64,000 nucleotides of DNA from Roseibium sp. MMSF_3544 (GTDB lineage: Bacteria > Pseudomonadota > Alphaproteobacteria > Rhizobiales > Stappiaceae). This document shows positions 15,175 through 23,822 of the stretch, piece after piece; the first letter of the stretch is position 1, and each line of letters begins with the position of its first letter. The notes beneath the pieces are model-generated. The model ran no database searches and was not told the origin of the DNA. It was given only the letters and a program-made list of their open reading frames with translations. Position numbers and translations under genes: made by a program. The DNA is taken from positions 310,001-374,000 of the forward strand of contig NZ_JASHKA010000004.1 in assembly GCF_030732845.1 (NCBI RefSeq), read 5' to 3'.

Positions 15175-17889
15175 TTAACGGCGGCGATGTCCGCCACCTC
15201 TGTGCTTCTTGGCGGCACCACTGCTTCTGTTCGGCCGCGCCTGTTGCGGTCTCGCCTGTTGCGGGCGTGAACGATTAACGTTGCGCTTCCGGTTGACTTG
15301 CTTGTTGCCTGCCTGGCGTGCCTTGCGGTCTCTGTTGAGGTGCGCAGGTGCCTGTCTGGTCTGCCTGGGCGGGCTGGCCGCCGGTCTTTGAGCAGGTCTT
15401 TGCGTGCTCGGCCTTTGGGCGGGCCTTTGCGTCGCTGGTCGATTGACACTGGGCTGCTGCGCAGGCCGCTGGACGTTCGGTCGTTGTCCGGCCGGCAGGT
15501 TGGTCGGACGGTTGCCAGCAGGGCGATTCACGTTTGGCCGCTGGACGTTGCCCTGCCCTGCATTCGGCCGGTTTTGTATCCGGTCTCCTGCTGGCCGGTT
15601 CGCAATAGCGGCACCTGCTCCCGCACCGATGGCAGCCCCTGCCCCCGCGCCAATCGCGCCTCCATCAAGATTGCCCAGCCTGTCCTGGATATTCTCCCGG
15701 GATGGTGCTGCAACGTCACCCCAGCGGCCACCTTCGAATTTTTTCCAGTTCTCGCCGTCGCGGCGATAGACAGATCCGTCCCGTCCGGCGAAAACGTCAC
15801 CACGGCGGTCGAGGCTCGCCACGCGGCCAAGGTTACCGTCCTGTTTCCACTGTCTCGCGACATTCGCCTGGAGGTCGCGCGTGCGAGACCATTGCGGTCC
15901 GGAAACAACAGCCCCGCCCCAGGACCCGTAGATGCCGCGGGCACCACCTGCAACGATGCGGTTGCCGGTGCGCGGATTGTAGGCCGTGATGAAGCCTGCG
16001 CTGCCGCGCGGACCACTGATGGCTGCTCCCCGGATATAGCCACCCGTCCGCGGATTGTAGATCCCACCACCGGCAATGCCCCGGCGCGGGCCATAAGCAT
16101 AGCCATAGCGCCCGTATGTGCCGCGGATCGGGTTGTAGAAGGCACCGATGCCATAGGTCACCGGGCGCGGGAAATAGATCGGACGAATGCCCGGGCGATA
16201 CCAGGGCCGATAATACCAGCCGGATCCATAGACGAAGACGCCCCAGGCCAGGAAGCCGGTCAGGTAACCCATTGTGTACCCGTACCAGACAGCGTTCGGT
16301 TCGGTCTCGTAAACGCGGACGTAGGTGGTGTTGTAGACCGGAGACGACGGCGGGATGGTGTAGATCTCATCCGGAACAGACGTTGCGACGACAAAGGGGC
16401 CTTCCGGGCTGTCGCCAACAAACCAGACACCGTCCTGAAGAACGTAGTATTTCGCTCCGACCTGGATGACCTGATCGTTCGTGTTGACCGCATAGGACAT
16501 TGAGGTCCCTTCGATCGGTTCGAACTCCGGATCGCCGGCATAGGCGATATCGGCACTCACTGATCCGACTTCAACACGTGCGGTCGTGGGAATACTCGCC
16601 TTCAGGCGCGCCTGGGCTGCCTCGGAAGTTCCCGGGATCGATGACAGCACGGAGTAATAAGGTGCATCTTCCGGAATGTTCTGGAATTCGGGCGGCAAGC
16701 TCGGTGTTGTGAACTCCCACGGACCGTCGAGCGAAGCCGACTTGAACCAGCGGCCGGACACAAGGATGTACCAGGTCGACGTGCTTTTCAGAAAGAACAC
16801 GTCGCTATCCGTGTTGGACGCCCATTCCAGGTCAGTTGTTCCCACCGGCTCAAGTTTCGGCTCGCCTTCAAAGACGATCATTTCAGCGGGTTTGTCCGAA
16901 TAAACGACCTTCGGCGGCTTGTTGTCGGCGAATGGCTCTGGCGGGATCGCCTCGCGGGTCTCCGACCAGTTGTCATCGTCCGGCAGGTTCTTGATCAGGT
17001 CCGGCAGCTCCGAGACCGGTTGCCAGCCGCTCGAGACGTCCTTGGTGGTGAGCCAGGATTTTTCGTCCCGCAGATAAAACTCTTCGGTGTCGTCGATCTT
17101 CAGGATGTCCCAGTTGGTATTGACCACGAAACTCAATCCCTGGTCACCCTTGACCGGTGCCATGATCGGCGCGCCTTCGGTCTGAACGAGGATCGAAGGT
17201 TCGGTCTCGATGAAGATCGGTGGTGCTTCTGCGTTCAGACCATCGACGTCTTCCATCCGCTGGTACTCGGCAAGACCGGCAGTAATCCGGTCCTCTTTCA
17301 CCGTGATTGTCCCGGTCGGCATGATCTTGCCGACCTGCAATGTCAAATCGGTCAGGGAGGACCGGTCCAGCGAGGAAAAGTCCAGCTGGGTCACCTGAAT
17401 ATCACTGACGGCAACCTCGCCATTTTGAGGATCTGCAACCGTTTTCCCGCTGACGCCGATCACCCCGAATACCGGCTGGGCGTCCTTGTCCTTGACGTAC
17501 TCGGCAGCGACCAACGCCTTAAGCGTCTGGAAGTTGTCCCATTCGGTGAATTGCGGCTGATAAAGGATCAAGGTCGCGCCACCGTCGGTCTGGAACGACC
17601 GGGGCCAGCCCGTTGTCTGTTCGGGCTCGGTCAGCTGGAGATACTGGCCGCTTACAAAACCGTTCTGGCCGTTGAACGTAACCGAACACCAGGCCCCTGT
17701 GTCGTCGCAGTCCTGCAGTTCGACCTGAGTGCCGTTCGGCACAGTACCGAGCGTTCCGAACCCAGTGCCCGGCCCTTGCCGGAAATTCACGTTTGCGGTT
17801 GTGACCGCAGGCGCCGCGAAGGCGCCATTTACGAAAACGGTTTGTAAAATCAGAGCTGAAGACAAAATAACAGAAACAGTCTTGCGCAT
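15175..17889 (-). CDS. large secreted SH3-domain protein with basic proline-rich tail
   Basis: A 904-residue exported protein. A signal peptide (residues 1-26, MRKTVSVILSS to NGAFAA) precedes a bacterial SH3 domain (about 28-85, with VNFRQGPGTGFGTLGTVPNG). The middle contains three or four degenerate copies of a roughly 75-residue module. Their signatures are SWLTTKDVSSGW, TWYILVSGRWFKSASLDGPW and KYYVLQDGVWFVGDSPEGPF. A Tyr/Gly/Trp-rich stretch (WYYRPWYRPG region) and Gly-Arg repeats follow. The last 150 residues are low-complexity NRPA/QRPA repeats ending in a strongly basic tail. Related large proteins occur in rhizobia-like bacteria with unknown function; binding to cell wall or polyanions is inferred. 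GGGAGGG precedes the ATG. Confidence 0.8.
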   Translation of the reverse strand: MRKTVSVILSSALILQTVFVNGAFAAPAVTTANVNFRQGPGTGFGTLGTVPNGTQVELQDCDDTGAWCSVTFNGQNGFVSGQYLQLTEPEQTTGWPRSFQTDGGATLILYQPQFTEWDNFQTLKALVAAEYVKDKDAQPVFGVIGVSGKTVADPQNGEVAVSDIQVTQLDFSSLDRSSLTDLTLQVGKIMPTGTITVKEDRITAGLAEYQRMEDVDGLNAEAPPIFIETEPSILVQTEGAPIMAPVKGDQGLSFVVNTNWDILKIDDTEEFYLRDEKSWLTTKDVSSGWQPVSELPDLIKNLPDDDNWSETREAIPPEPFADNKPPKVVYSDKPAEMIVFEGEPKLEPVGTTDLEWASNTDSDVFFLKSTSTWYILVSGRWFKSASLDGPWEFTTPSLPPEFQNIPEDAPYYSVLSSIPGTSEAAQARLKASIPTTARVEVGSVSADIAYAGDPEFEPIEGTSMSYAVNTNDQVIQVGAKYYVLQDGVWFVGDSPEGPFVVATSVPDEIYTIPPSSPVYNTTYVRVYETEPNAVWYGYTMGYLTGFLAWGVFVYGSGWYYRPWYRPGIRPIYFPRPVTYGIGAFYNPIRGTYGRYGYAYGPRRGIAGGGIYNPRTGGYIRGAAISGPRGSAGFITAYNPRTGNRIVAGGARGIYGSWGGAVVSGPQWSRTRDLQANVARQWKQDGNLGRVASLDRRGDVFAGRDGSVYRRDGENWKKFEGGRWGDVAAPSRENIQDRLGNLDGGAIGAGAGAAIGAGAGAAIANRPAGDRIQNRPNAGQGNVQRPNVNRPAGNRPTNLPAGQRPNVQRPAQQPSVNRPATQRPAQRPSTQRPAQRPAASPPRQTRQAPAHLNRDRKARQAGNKQVNRKRNVNRSRPQQARPQQARPNRSSGAAKKHRGGGHRRR

Positions 17890-18109
17890 CTGGCCCTCCC
17901 AAAGGCGGAAAATGCATTCATTTGCAAAGTACTGGCACGCTGCACGATGCCAGGACACGAACAGCGGACCCAAAGCCGGAACACGTTCTTGCGCGGTTTT
18001 CTTTCCCGGTGCCGTGCGTCACAGGTCTCGAAAAACGAGCGGCGTTAAGGTGTTCTCACTGCACCATGACACAGTTTTTCCAACCTCGTAAGGCTCGGAG
18101 ATTTTTACA

Positions 18110-18541
18110 ATGACGTATGGGAAACTCTCGATCGGAACCTGCCTGGTCGGCATCTTTCTTGGCCTCGCCGCGACAGTGGGAACGCCTTCGCAAGCGTCTG
18201 CAGCAACATTTTTCTGCGAAAGCACCAAATCGAAAAACGGCAACAAAAAGTACTGCAATTTCCTATTGTTCGATTCGAGTTTCAAACGGCACCGGCAGAT
18301 TGTCGTCGCCCAGGGCGCGCGGCGGAACTTCAACGTCAATGGGCGTTACGATCTCTTTTGCGTGCTCGTACAAGACATCAAGGGTGTGCCGCGCAATATC
18401 GCGTATCGCAAGCAGCAATGCCGGAAGACCGACACGGGCATTGAATACAAGGTGCCGATCCGCGATCTCAATATGCGCCGCGGCATCGCCGGTTTCAGCA
18501 CCAATGCGGCACAGGTTGTCCGGCCGGCTGACCGATGGTGA
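18110..18541 (+). CDS. small secreted protein of unknown function
   Basis: A 143-residue protein with a clear signal peptide (residues 1-31, hydrophobic core GTCLVGIFLGLAATVG and an ASAA cleavage region). The mature part is basic and contains four cysteines (in TFFCES, KYCNF, DLFCVL and KQQCRK), which could form two disulfides. I recognise no family. CGGAG lies upstream of the ATG at 18110. It is transcribed away from the SH3 protein and converges on the Gfo/Idh/MocA gene. Confidence 0.65.
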   Translation: MTYGKLSIGTCLVGIFLGLAATVGTPSQASAATFFCESTKSKNGNKKYCNFLLFDSSFKRHRQIVVAQGARRNFNVNGRYDLFCVLVQDIKGVPRNIAYRKQQCRKTDTGIEYKVPIRDLNMRRGIAGFSTNAAQVVRPADRW

Positions 18542-18613
18542 CGAAAAACCGGCGCGACAACGGTCGCGCCGGCAGGTCTGGGCAAAAACGCCCCGGAGGA
18601 ACTCTCAAAAGGA

Positions 18614-19738
18614 TCAGCAAGCAACCGACGACAGCGCGGACGACGTGAGGGTGACGGCCTGACCCGTGCGCGCGGACTGCTGAGCGGCAAGCCCCATCTC
18701 CACAGCGCGTCTACCGTCTTCCAACGAAACCTCAGGCAGATCCATTTCGCCGCGAACGACAGCAAGGAAACGCTCATGCTGATAGTAGGTGGACCCGTTG
18801 TGATCACCGGCATCGAGGAGCGCGGGATCGACAGGAACCTCAATGCTTCGCGGCCCCTTTGGATTACGAGGCGAAATCACAAGCTGCGCAACCGGTGGAT
18901 CGCCCAGCTCTAACGGCCAGAACCGGCCCGGGCCCGGCACAAAGGCTTCGATTTTTCCTTCCGGCCCGATCGCGACGACCTCTTCCTGATACCTCGCGCC
19001 TTCGGCGAACATGCAAAGATCCAGCAAAGCACGTGAACCGTTTTCGAAGTCGACGATCACAAAGCCGTTGTCGAGCACGTCAGGCTGCTCGCCGTCATAC
19101 ATTTCGTCCTTGTAGTTGGCATCCTGCCCCGCGGACGCCATGACCCGCACGGGTTCGGATTTCATGATCAGCCGCATCAGATCGAAGAAATGGCAACACT
19201 TCTCGACAAAGGTACCGCCCGAATAGCGATTGAAACGGTTCCAAGCGCCGACCTTGTCGAGAAACGGGAACCTGTGCTCACGGATCGTCAGCATCTTGAT
19301 GCCACCAGTGGTTTGTTCCACCTGGTCGATCAGCGCGGCAATTGCCGGCATGTACCGGTACTCCATGGCCACCCAAATCGGTGCAGGATACGCGGCCTTG
19401 AAAGCCTCCAGTTCCGCCGATTCCTTGGGATCGGTGAAGAGAGGTTTTTCAACGAGCAAGGGCAGCGGCCGTTTCTGTCGGATTTCCTGCATCTGCGGCA
19501 CGTGGCAATGGTTGGGACTGGCAATCAGGATGCAATCCATTTCCTCAACGTCGAGGAGTTCGGACACCGATGCGACCAGTTTCGCCGAGGGTGCGATCTG
19601 AGCGGATTTTGCAGCCATTTCCGCGTCCGGCTCAAAAATCGCCGTGACCTCGGTGTCGGGCAAAAGCGCAATGTTATGCAGGTGCTCCTGGCCCATCATT
19701 CCGCACCCGATGACACCGTATCTCACCTTTTCAGGCAT
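18614..19738 (-). CDS. Gfo/Idh/MocA-family NAD(P)-dependent enzyme (oxidoreductase or NAD-dependent glycosidase)
   Basis: A 374-residue protein with an N-terminal Rossmann domain (YGVIGCGMMGQEHL, residues 7-20). The family EKP motif lies in LLVEKPLFTDP, and a C-terminal substrate domain carries GGTFVEKCCHFFDLMR (about residues 174-189). AGGAG precedes the ATG. It follows the GntR regulator by 37 bp and diverges from a sulfonate-type monooxygenase operon. Some proteins of this superfamily are NAD-dependent glycosidases, including sulfoquinovosidases of family GH188. The context makes that a reasonable guess here, but a simple sugar or inositol dehydrogenase is equally compatible with the sequence alone. 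Confidence 0.8.
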   Translation of the reverse strand: MPEKVRYGVIGCGMMGQEHLHNIALLPDTEVTAIFEPDAEMAAKSAQIAPSAKLVASVSELLDVEEMDCILIASPNHCHVPQMQEIRQKRPLPLLVEKPLFTDPKESAELEAFKAAYPAPIWVAMEYRYMPAIAALIDQVEQTTGGIKMLTIREHRFPFLDKVGAWNRFNRYSGGTFVEKCCHFFDLMRLIMKSEPVRVMASAGQDANYKDEMYDGEQPDVLDNGFVIVDFENGSRALLDLCMFAEGARYQEEVVAIGPEGKIEAFVPGPGRFWPLELGDPPVAQLVISPRNPKGPRSIEVPVDPALLDAGDHNGSTYYQHERFLAVVRGEMDLPEVSLEDGRRAVEMGLAAQQSARTGQAVTLTSSALSSVAC

Positions 19739-19775
19739 TTAAGTCTCCTTTTTCGGCAGGTTTCTTGCGACCTGC

Positions 19776-20486
19776 CTATTTCAATCGCTGTACGTAATGC
19801 GCCCTGTCCGTATCAAACCAGGTGCGCGAGTATTCGATCGGCTCTGAGCGATCCGCCCAGCTGAACCGTTCGATAAATCCTGTGAGACTTCCCGGCGCCT
19901 TCGAAAACGCTTCGGGCGCCCAGTCCGGCACCTTCCCTATCGTTACGCGATCCTCAGCGCGCAAGATCCAGAAGCCGAGCTGTTTTTGATAAAATCTGTA
20001 GAGCGAATCCGAAAGCAGGTCCCGTTTCACAATTCCGCAATCGCCGTCGAGCCAGATTTCCTCAACTGCGATCATGGTATCATTGAGATAGCGCAGGCGA
20101 CGGATGCGTGTTCCGTCCTTGCTCGTGCCGAATTCCGGCAGGTCCCGCGGCTTTCGCGTGCGCTCGACATTCAGGATATCCGCCCGCGGTAATCCGCCTC
20201 CTGTCAGCAGCTCGAGGCGGAACATGGCGTAGATGCTCTCCTGCGTCCCTCCCTGGCGTATGTAATTTCCCGAACCCTGAATTCTTTCAAGTAAGCCTTT
20301 ATCCGTAAGATCCGCTAAGGCCTTGCGCAGGGTGCCGATGGAAATACCGAGCTCATCGGCCATGTCCCTCTCCGGTGGAAGGCGCTCTCCATCGATCAGT
20401 CTGCCCGCGGCGATATCCCTGATCAGAAGCTCACTTATCTGCAGATAAAGAGGCAGTGCATTTGCCGACTGCGACGTGGATTGCAT
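19776..20486 (-). CDS. GntR-family regulator with UTRA domain (HutC subfamily)
   Basis: A 236-residue regulator. A winged helix (about residues 8-75, with LPPERDMADELGISIGTLRKAL) is followed by a UTRA effector-binding domain of about 140 residues. The ATG at 20486 lacks a strong ribosome site. A GTG at 20522 would add 12 residues but would place the start directly beside a palindromic site, so I prefer the ATG. It heads the minus-strand pair with the Gfo/Idh/MocA gene and faces the monooxygenase-TRAP operon, which it probably represses until the sugar-like substrate or product binds. Confidence 0.85.
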   Translation of the reverse strand: MQSTSQSANALPLYLQISELLIRDIAAGRLIDGERLPPERDMADELGISIGTLRKALADLTDKGLLERIQGSGNYIRQGGTQESIYAMFRLELLTGGGLPRADILNVERTRKPRDLPEFGTSKDGTRIRRLRYLNDTMIAVEEIWLDGDCGIVKRDLLSDSLYRFYQKQLGFWILRAEDRVTIGKVPDWAPEAFSKAPGSLTGFIERFSWADRSEPIEYSRTWFDTDRAHYVQRLK

Positions 20487-20523
20487 GGCGATTTTGGGCT
20501 CGGCTTTTTTAAATTGATACACT

Positions 20524-20539
20524 ATTGATTTACATCAAT
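20524..20539. promoter_or_regulatory. FNR-like palindrome (ATTGAT-N4-ATCAAT)
   Basis: The 16-bp sequence ATTGATTTACATCAAT contains an exact TTGAT-N4-ATCAA, the FNR/Anr/FnrL consensus. It lies 38 bases upstream of the GntR ATG and 75 bases upstream of the monooxygenase ATG. It could instead be the GntR operator; sequence alone does not decide. Confidence 0.5.
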
Positions 20540-20613
20540 GCGGATGATAAGCAAGAATAAATCGACGGTAAAGTGAAGCCGTTCGAAAACAAATGAAACC
20601 CAGGGAGTTTTGA

Positions 20614-21768
20614 ATGACCGTCGTGCCCGTGACATCGCCGGATCTCGATGCAGCGGAAGTTTCCTGGTTTGCCGCCCTTTGCTCCGACGACTACCAGTTT
20701 CTGGGCGTTCCGGAGGGCCACCTGCGCTCTTCCTGGGAGCATTGCTCGAGCATCGTGAAAACCGCCGAAGAGCAGGGTTTTCGCAATATCCTGTGCCCCT
20801 CGTCCTATCAGGTGGGTCAGGACACGTTGAGCTTCGTTGCAGGCTGCGCGCCGATCACAGACAAGATCAATCTCCTGGCGGCGGTTCGCTGCGGTGAGAT
20901 GCAGCCGATCATGCTTGCGCGCACCATCGCAACGCTCGATCACATGCTGAAGGGTCGCCTGACCGTCAACATCATCTCCTCGGACTTCCCGGGCGAACAG
21001 GCTGACAGCGGCTACCGCTACCAGCGTTCACGGGAAGTGGTTGAGATCCTGAAGCAGGCCTGGACCCGTGATGAAATCAATCACGAGGGTGCAATCTATA
21101 ATTTCAGCGGCCTCACCACAGACCCGGCACGGCCTTACCAGACTGGCGGACCTCTTCTTTACTTCGGCGGCTACTCGCCTGCTGCGCTCGAACTGTGCGG
21201 GCAGCATTGCGACGTCTACCTGATGTGGCCGGAAAAGATCGAAGAACTGGAAGGCCGCATGAAAGCGGTCAATGCGGTTGCTGAAACCTACGACCGGACG
21301 TTGGACTACGGCCTTCGTGTGCACATGATCGTGCGAGACACCGAAAAGGAAGCCCAGGAATACGCTGACTACATTGTCTCCAAGCTGGACGACATGCAGG
21401 GAACAGCCATTCGTGAGCGCGCGCTCGACGCGAAGTCGCTTGGTGTCAGCCATCAGGCCAAGAACCGCGAAGTTGCAGACGAGTTCGGCTACATCGAACC
21501 AAACCTTTGGACCGGTGTCGGACGGGCGCGTTCTGGATGCGGTGCCGCACTCGTCGGCTCCACCGATCAGGTCATGTCCAAGATCGAGGCCTATCAGAAG
21601 ATGGGCATCCGGGCGTTCATCTTCTCCGGCTACCCGCACCTGGAAGAAGCCAAGCACTTTGGCACGCGCGTTTTGCCGAACCTGAAGACTTGCTCCCTTC
21701 CGCACGCTTATGGCCGCGTTCCGGCCGAAACACCTGCAACACCGCTTGGCAATGGAGTCCGCCGCTAA
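20614..21768 (+). CDS. SsuD/SmoC-like FMNH2-dependent sulfonate monooxygenase
   Basis: A 384-residue flavin-dependent monooxygenase of the bacterial luciferase-like class. It resembles alkanesulfonate monooxygenase SsuD in the blocks LLAAVRCGEMQPIMLARTIATLDH, LTVNIISSDFPGEQADSGY, LYFGGYSPAA and YQKMGIRAFIFSGYPHLEEA. Such enzymes use reduced FMN and O2 to release sulfite from a C-S bond. GGGAG lies before the ATG. Its stop overlaps the next ATG (TAATG), and a flavin reductase follows two genes on. The three-gene set matches the sulfoquinovose monooxygenase pathway, so a sulfoquinovose-like sugar sulfonate is my preferred substrate, with other sulfonates possible. Confidence 0.85.
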   Translation: MTVVPVTSPDLDAAEVSWFAALCSDDYQFLGVPEGHLRSSWEHCSSIVKTAEEQGFRNILCPSSYQVGQDTLSFVAGCAPITDKINLLAAVRCGEMQPIMLARTIATLDHMLKGRLTVNIISSDFPGEQADSGYRYQRSREVVEILKQAWTRDEINHEGAIYNFSGLTTDPARPYQTGGPLLYFGGYSPAALELCGQHCDVYLMWPEKIEELEGRMKAVNAVAETYDRTLDYGLRVHMIVRDTEKEAQEYADYIVSKLDDMQGTAIRERALDAKSLGVSHQAKNREVADEFGYIEPNLWTGVGRARSGCGAALVGSTDQVMSKIEAYQKMGIRAFIFSGYPHLEEAKHFGTRVLPNLKTCSLPHAYGRVPAETPATPLGNGVRR

Positions 21769-22658
21769 TGGAACGTGTCACTCTTTCCGACACTCTGGAA
21801 TTTTCCCGTCTGATTTATGGGATGTGGCGCCTCGGCGACGACACCGACACCTCGCCGGCTTATGTGGAGCGGAAAATCCAGTCGTGCCTGGACCAGGGGA
21901 TCACGACCTTTGATCAGGCCGACATCTATGGTGGCTATACGGCAGAAGCGGTTCTCGGTGGCGCTCTTAAGGCGAACCCGTCCCTTCGCGATCGCATGGA
22001 GATCGTTACGAAGTGCGACATCGTTGCGCCCGTCGGCCGTTATTCCGATGTGAAAGTGAAACACTACGACACTTCCCGTGCGCACATTGAAAAGTCGGTC
22101 GAGACCTCGCTCAGCGAAATGGCCATTGAGACGATTGACCTTCTGCTGATCCACCGCCCCGATCCATTGATGGATCACTTTGAAACCGGGGCGGCACTCG
22201 ATGACCTCATCAAGAGCGGCAAAGTCAGGAACGTCGGCGTTTCCAATTTCCGTCCCTGGGACTGGGAGCTTCTGGATTCGGCCATGTCGAACAGGCTCGT
22301 GACGAACCAGATCGAAATCTCACTCGCCGAAATCTCACCTTTCACCAATGGAGATCTTGCCTTCCACCAGCGCCTCGGAACCAAGCTGATGGCCTGGTCC
22401 CCGCTCGGCGGCGGCTCGCTGATCTCCAAGGGCGGTAAGCTTGGTGAAACCATGGACGAAGTCGCCGGTGCCTTCGGCGTCGACAGATCGGCGGTAGCAG
22501 TCGCCTTTCTGCTTGCCCACCCGGCCAAGCTCTTGCCGGTGATGGGAACGAACAATCTCGGGCGCATCGCCACAATTTCGGATGCGCTGAAAGTCAGCCT
22601 GGATCGAGAAACCTGGTTCCGGCTCTACGAAGCCGCTCTTGGGCATGAGGTAGCCTGA
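21768..22658 (+). CDS. aldo-keto reductase (SmoB/YdhF-like)
   Basis: A 296-residue NAD(P)H-dependent aldo-keto reductase. The catalytic tetrad is visible: D52 and Y57 in ADIYGGY, K82 in IVTKC and H129 in LLLIHRPDP. The C-terminal cofactor segment is LPVMGTNNLGRI. It resembles the YdhF/SmoB group; SmoB reduces 6-oxo-glucose to glucose after sulfite loss from sulfoquinovose. It starts inside the monooxygenase stop (TAATG) and its own stop overlaps the flavin reductase start (TGATG). The three proteins are thus made in a coupled way, which supports a joint pathway. Confidence 0.88.
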   Translation: MERVTLSDTLEFSRLIYGMWRLGDDTDTSPAYVERKIQSCLDQGITTFDQADIYGGYTAEAVLGGALKANPSLRDRMEIVTKCDIVAPVGRYSDVKVKHYDTSRAHIEKSVETSLSEMAIETIDLLLIHRPDPLMDHFETGAALDDLIKSGKVRNVGVSNFRPWDWELLDSAMSNRLVTNQIEISLAEISPFTNGDLAFHQRLGTKLMAWSPLGGGSLISKGGKLGETMDEVAGAFGVDRSAVAVAFLLAHPAKLLPVMGTNNLGRIATISDALKVSLDRETWFRLYEAALGHEVA

Positions 22659-23173
22659 TGACAATGCAAAATGCCAATCATCCCGTCACCTTTGCGCCGC
22701 AGACCGACAACACCCGGCTGCTGCGCGATGCATTCGGCCGGTTCGCGACCGGTGTAACCATTGTGACAACCGGGTCCGAAGACGGACCGGTCGGCATTAC
22801 GGCCAACAGTTTCTCGTCCGTTTCTCTCGACCCGCCGCTGGTTTTGTGGATGCCGGACAAGGGGTCCCGGCGGTTCCGCTATTTCGAGACGGCGGAAAAC
22901 TATGCCATCCACGTTCTCAGCCACCACCAGGCTGAGGTTTGCAACGGTTTTGCCCGCAATGCACATGCGTTTGACCAGTTGCCGCACAAGATTGACGATA
23001 ATGGCGTACCATTGATCGAACACTGTCTCGCCCGTTTCGAATGCAAACGTTTTGCGGCCTATGAGGGCGGAGATCACCTGATTGTTCTGGGCCAGGTCAT
23101 GCAGGCAGAAATGCGTCACGGGGAGGCGCTGACATTTTTTGCAGGCAAGCTTGGGCAAATCGCTCCAAAGTGA
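22658..23173 (+). CDS. flavin reductase (SmoA/SsuE-like, HpaC-type fold)
   Basis: A 171-residue flavin reductase-like protein with LRDAFGRFATGVTIVTTG near the N-terminus and VGITANSFSSVSLDPPLVLW, which forms the FMN site in this fold. DHLIVLGQVMQAE lies toward the C-terminus. It would supply FMNH2 to the monooxygenase two genes upstream. Its ATG overlaps the aldo-keto reductase stop. A 58-bp gap then separates it from the TRAP genes, so the six genes probably form one transcript. Confidence 0.88.
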   Translation: MTMQNANHPVTFAPQTDNTRLLRDAFGRFATGVTIVTTGSEDGPVGITANSFSSVSLDPPLVLWMPDKGSRRFRYFETAENYAIHVLSHHQAEVCNGFARNAHAFDQLPHKIDDNGVPLIEHCLARFECKRFAAYEGGDHLIVLGQVMQAEMRHGEALTFFAGKLGQIAPK

Positions 23174-23231
23174 GAGCGCAAGGCAGGACGGTAAACGCCC
23201 TGCCGACAAGAAGAAGTAGGGAGGAGCCCGG

Positions 23232-23822
23232 ATGGGGGCATTGCTGGCGGTCCTAGCACCGCTCGCTTTCGTCAATTCGCAGTTGCTGCGAATTGGCCGA
23301 GCGATAGGCATCATAGCCGTGGCCTTGATGGTCGTCGCGATCCTGATTCAGGTCGTGTTCCGATATGTTTTGAACAACGCGCTGCCCTGGCCTGACGAGG
23401 CGGCGCGTTTTTGCATGTTGTGGATGGCCGGCCTGATGGCGCCGACCGCCTTCCGGCGCGGAGGTTTTGTGGCGATCGACATGGTCAGCCATGCCCTGCC
23501 CCGCGTCCTTGGCGGCATTTTGTCCCTGTTCCTCTTGCTTGTCTCGCTGGTCGTGCTCGTTGTGGCGGTCCAGATCGGATATGCCGAGGTCACCGGCTTT
23601 GGCGGTACTTTCGCCACCGCTTCTCTTTACGTCCCGGGCAACTTCACGCTCACGGAGTGGATCCGCGTCCCGCGCAGCTGGATGATGTATTCGATGTTTC
23701 TCGGTGCCGTGCTGCTGACGCTGGTCAACATCGAACTGATCTTGCGCAACCTCATCGCGATCCTGGGCGGACAGGAACGTTTGCCGACTATTCCCGATGC
23801 AGACATGGCGGGGGCTGACTGA
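23232..23822 (+). CDS. dctQ: TRAP transporter small membrane subunit DctQ
   Basis: A 196-residue inner-membrane protein with four predicted membrane segments. The first follows LRIGRAIGIIAVALMVVAIL, and the family blocks NALPWPDEAARFCMLWMAG and FRRGGFVAIDM come next. GGAGG precedes the ATG at 23232. The stop overlaps the dctM start (TGATG). With DctM and DctP it forms a sodium-driven high-affinity importer. The position after the monooxygenase genes suggests it imports the substrate of that pathway. Confidence 0.9.
   Translation: MGALLAVLAPLAFVNSQLLRIGRAIGIIAVALMVVAILIQVVFRYVLNNALPWPDEAARFCMLWMAGLMAPTAFRRGGFVAIDMVSHALPRVLGGILSLFLLLVSLVVLVVAVQIGYAEVTGFGGTFATASLYVPGNFTLTEWIRVPRSWMMYSMFLGAVLLTLVNIELILRNLIAILGGQERLPTIPDADMAGAD

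Noticed and set aside
15298-16503. A 401-codon open frame opposite the SH3-domain protein
   Set aside because: It runs across low-complexity Arg/Pro codons on the real strand and lacks a start signal.
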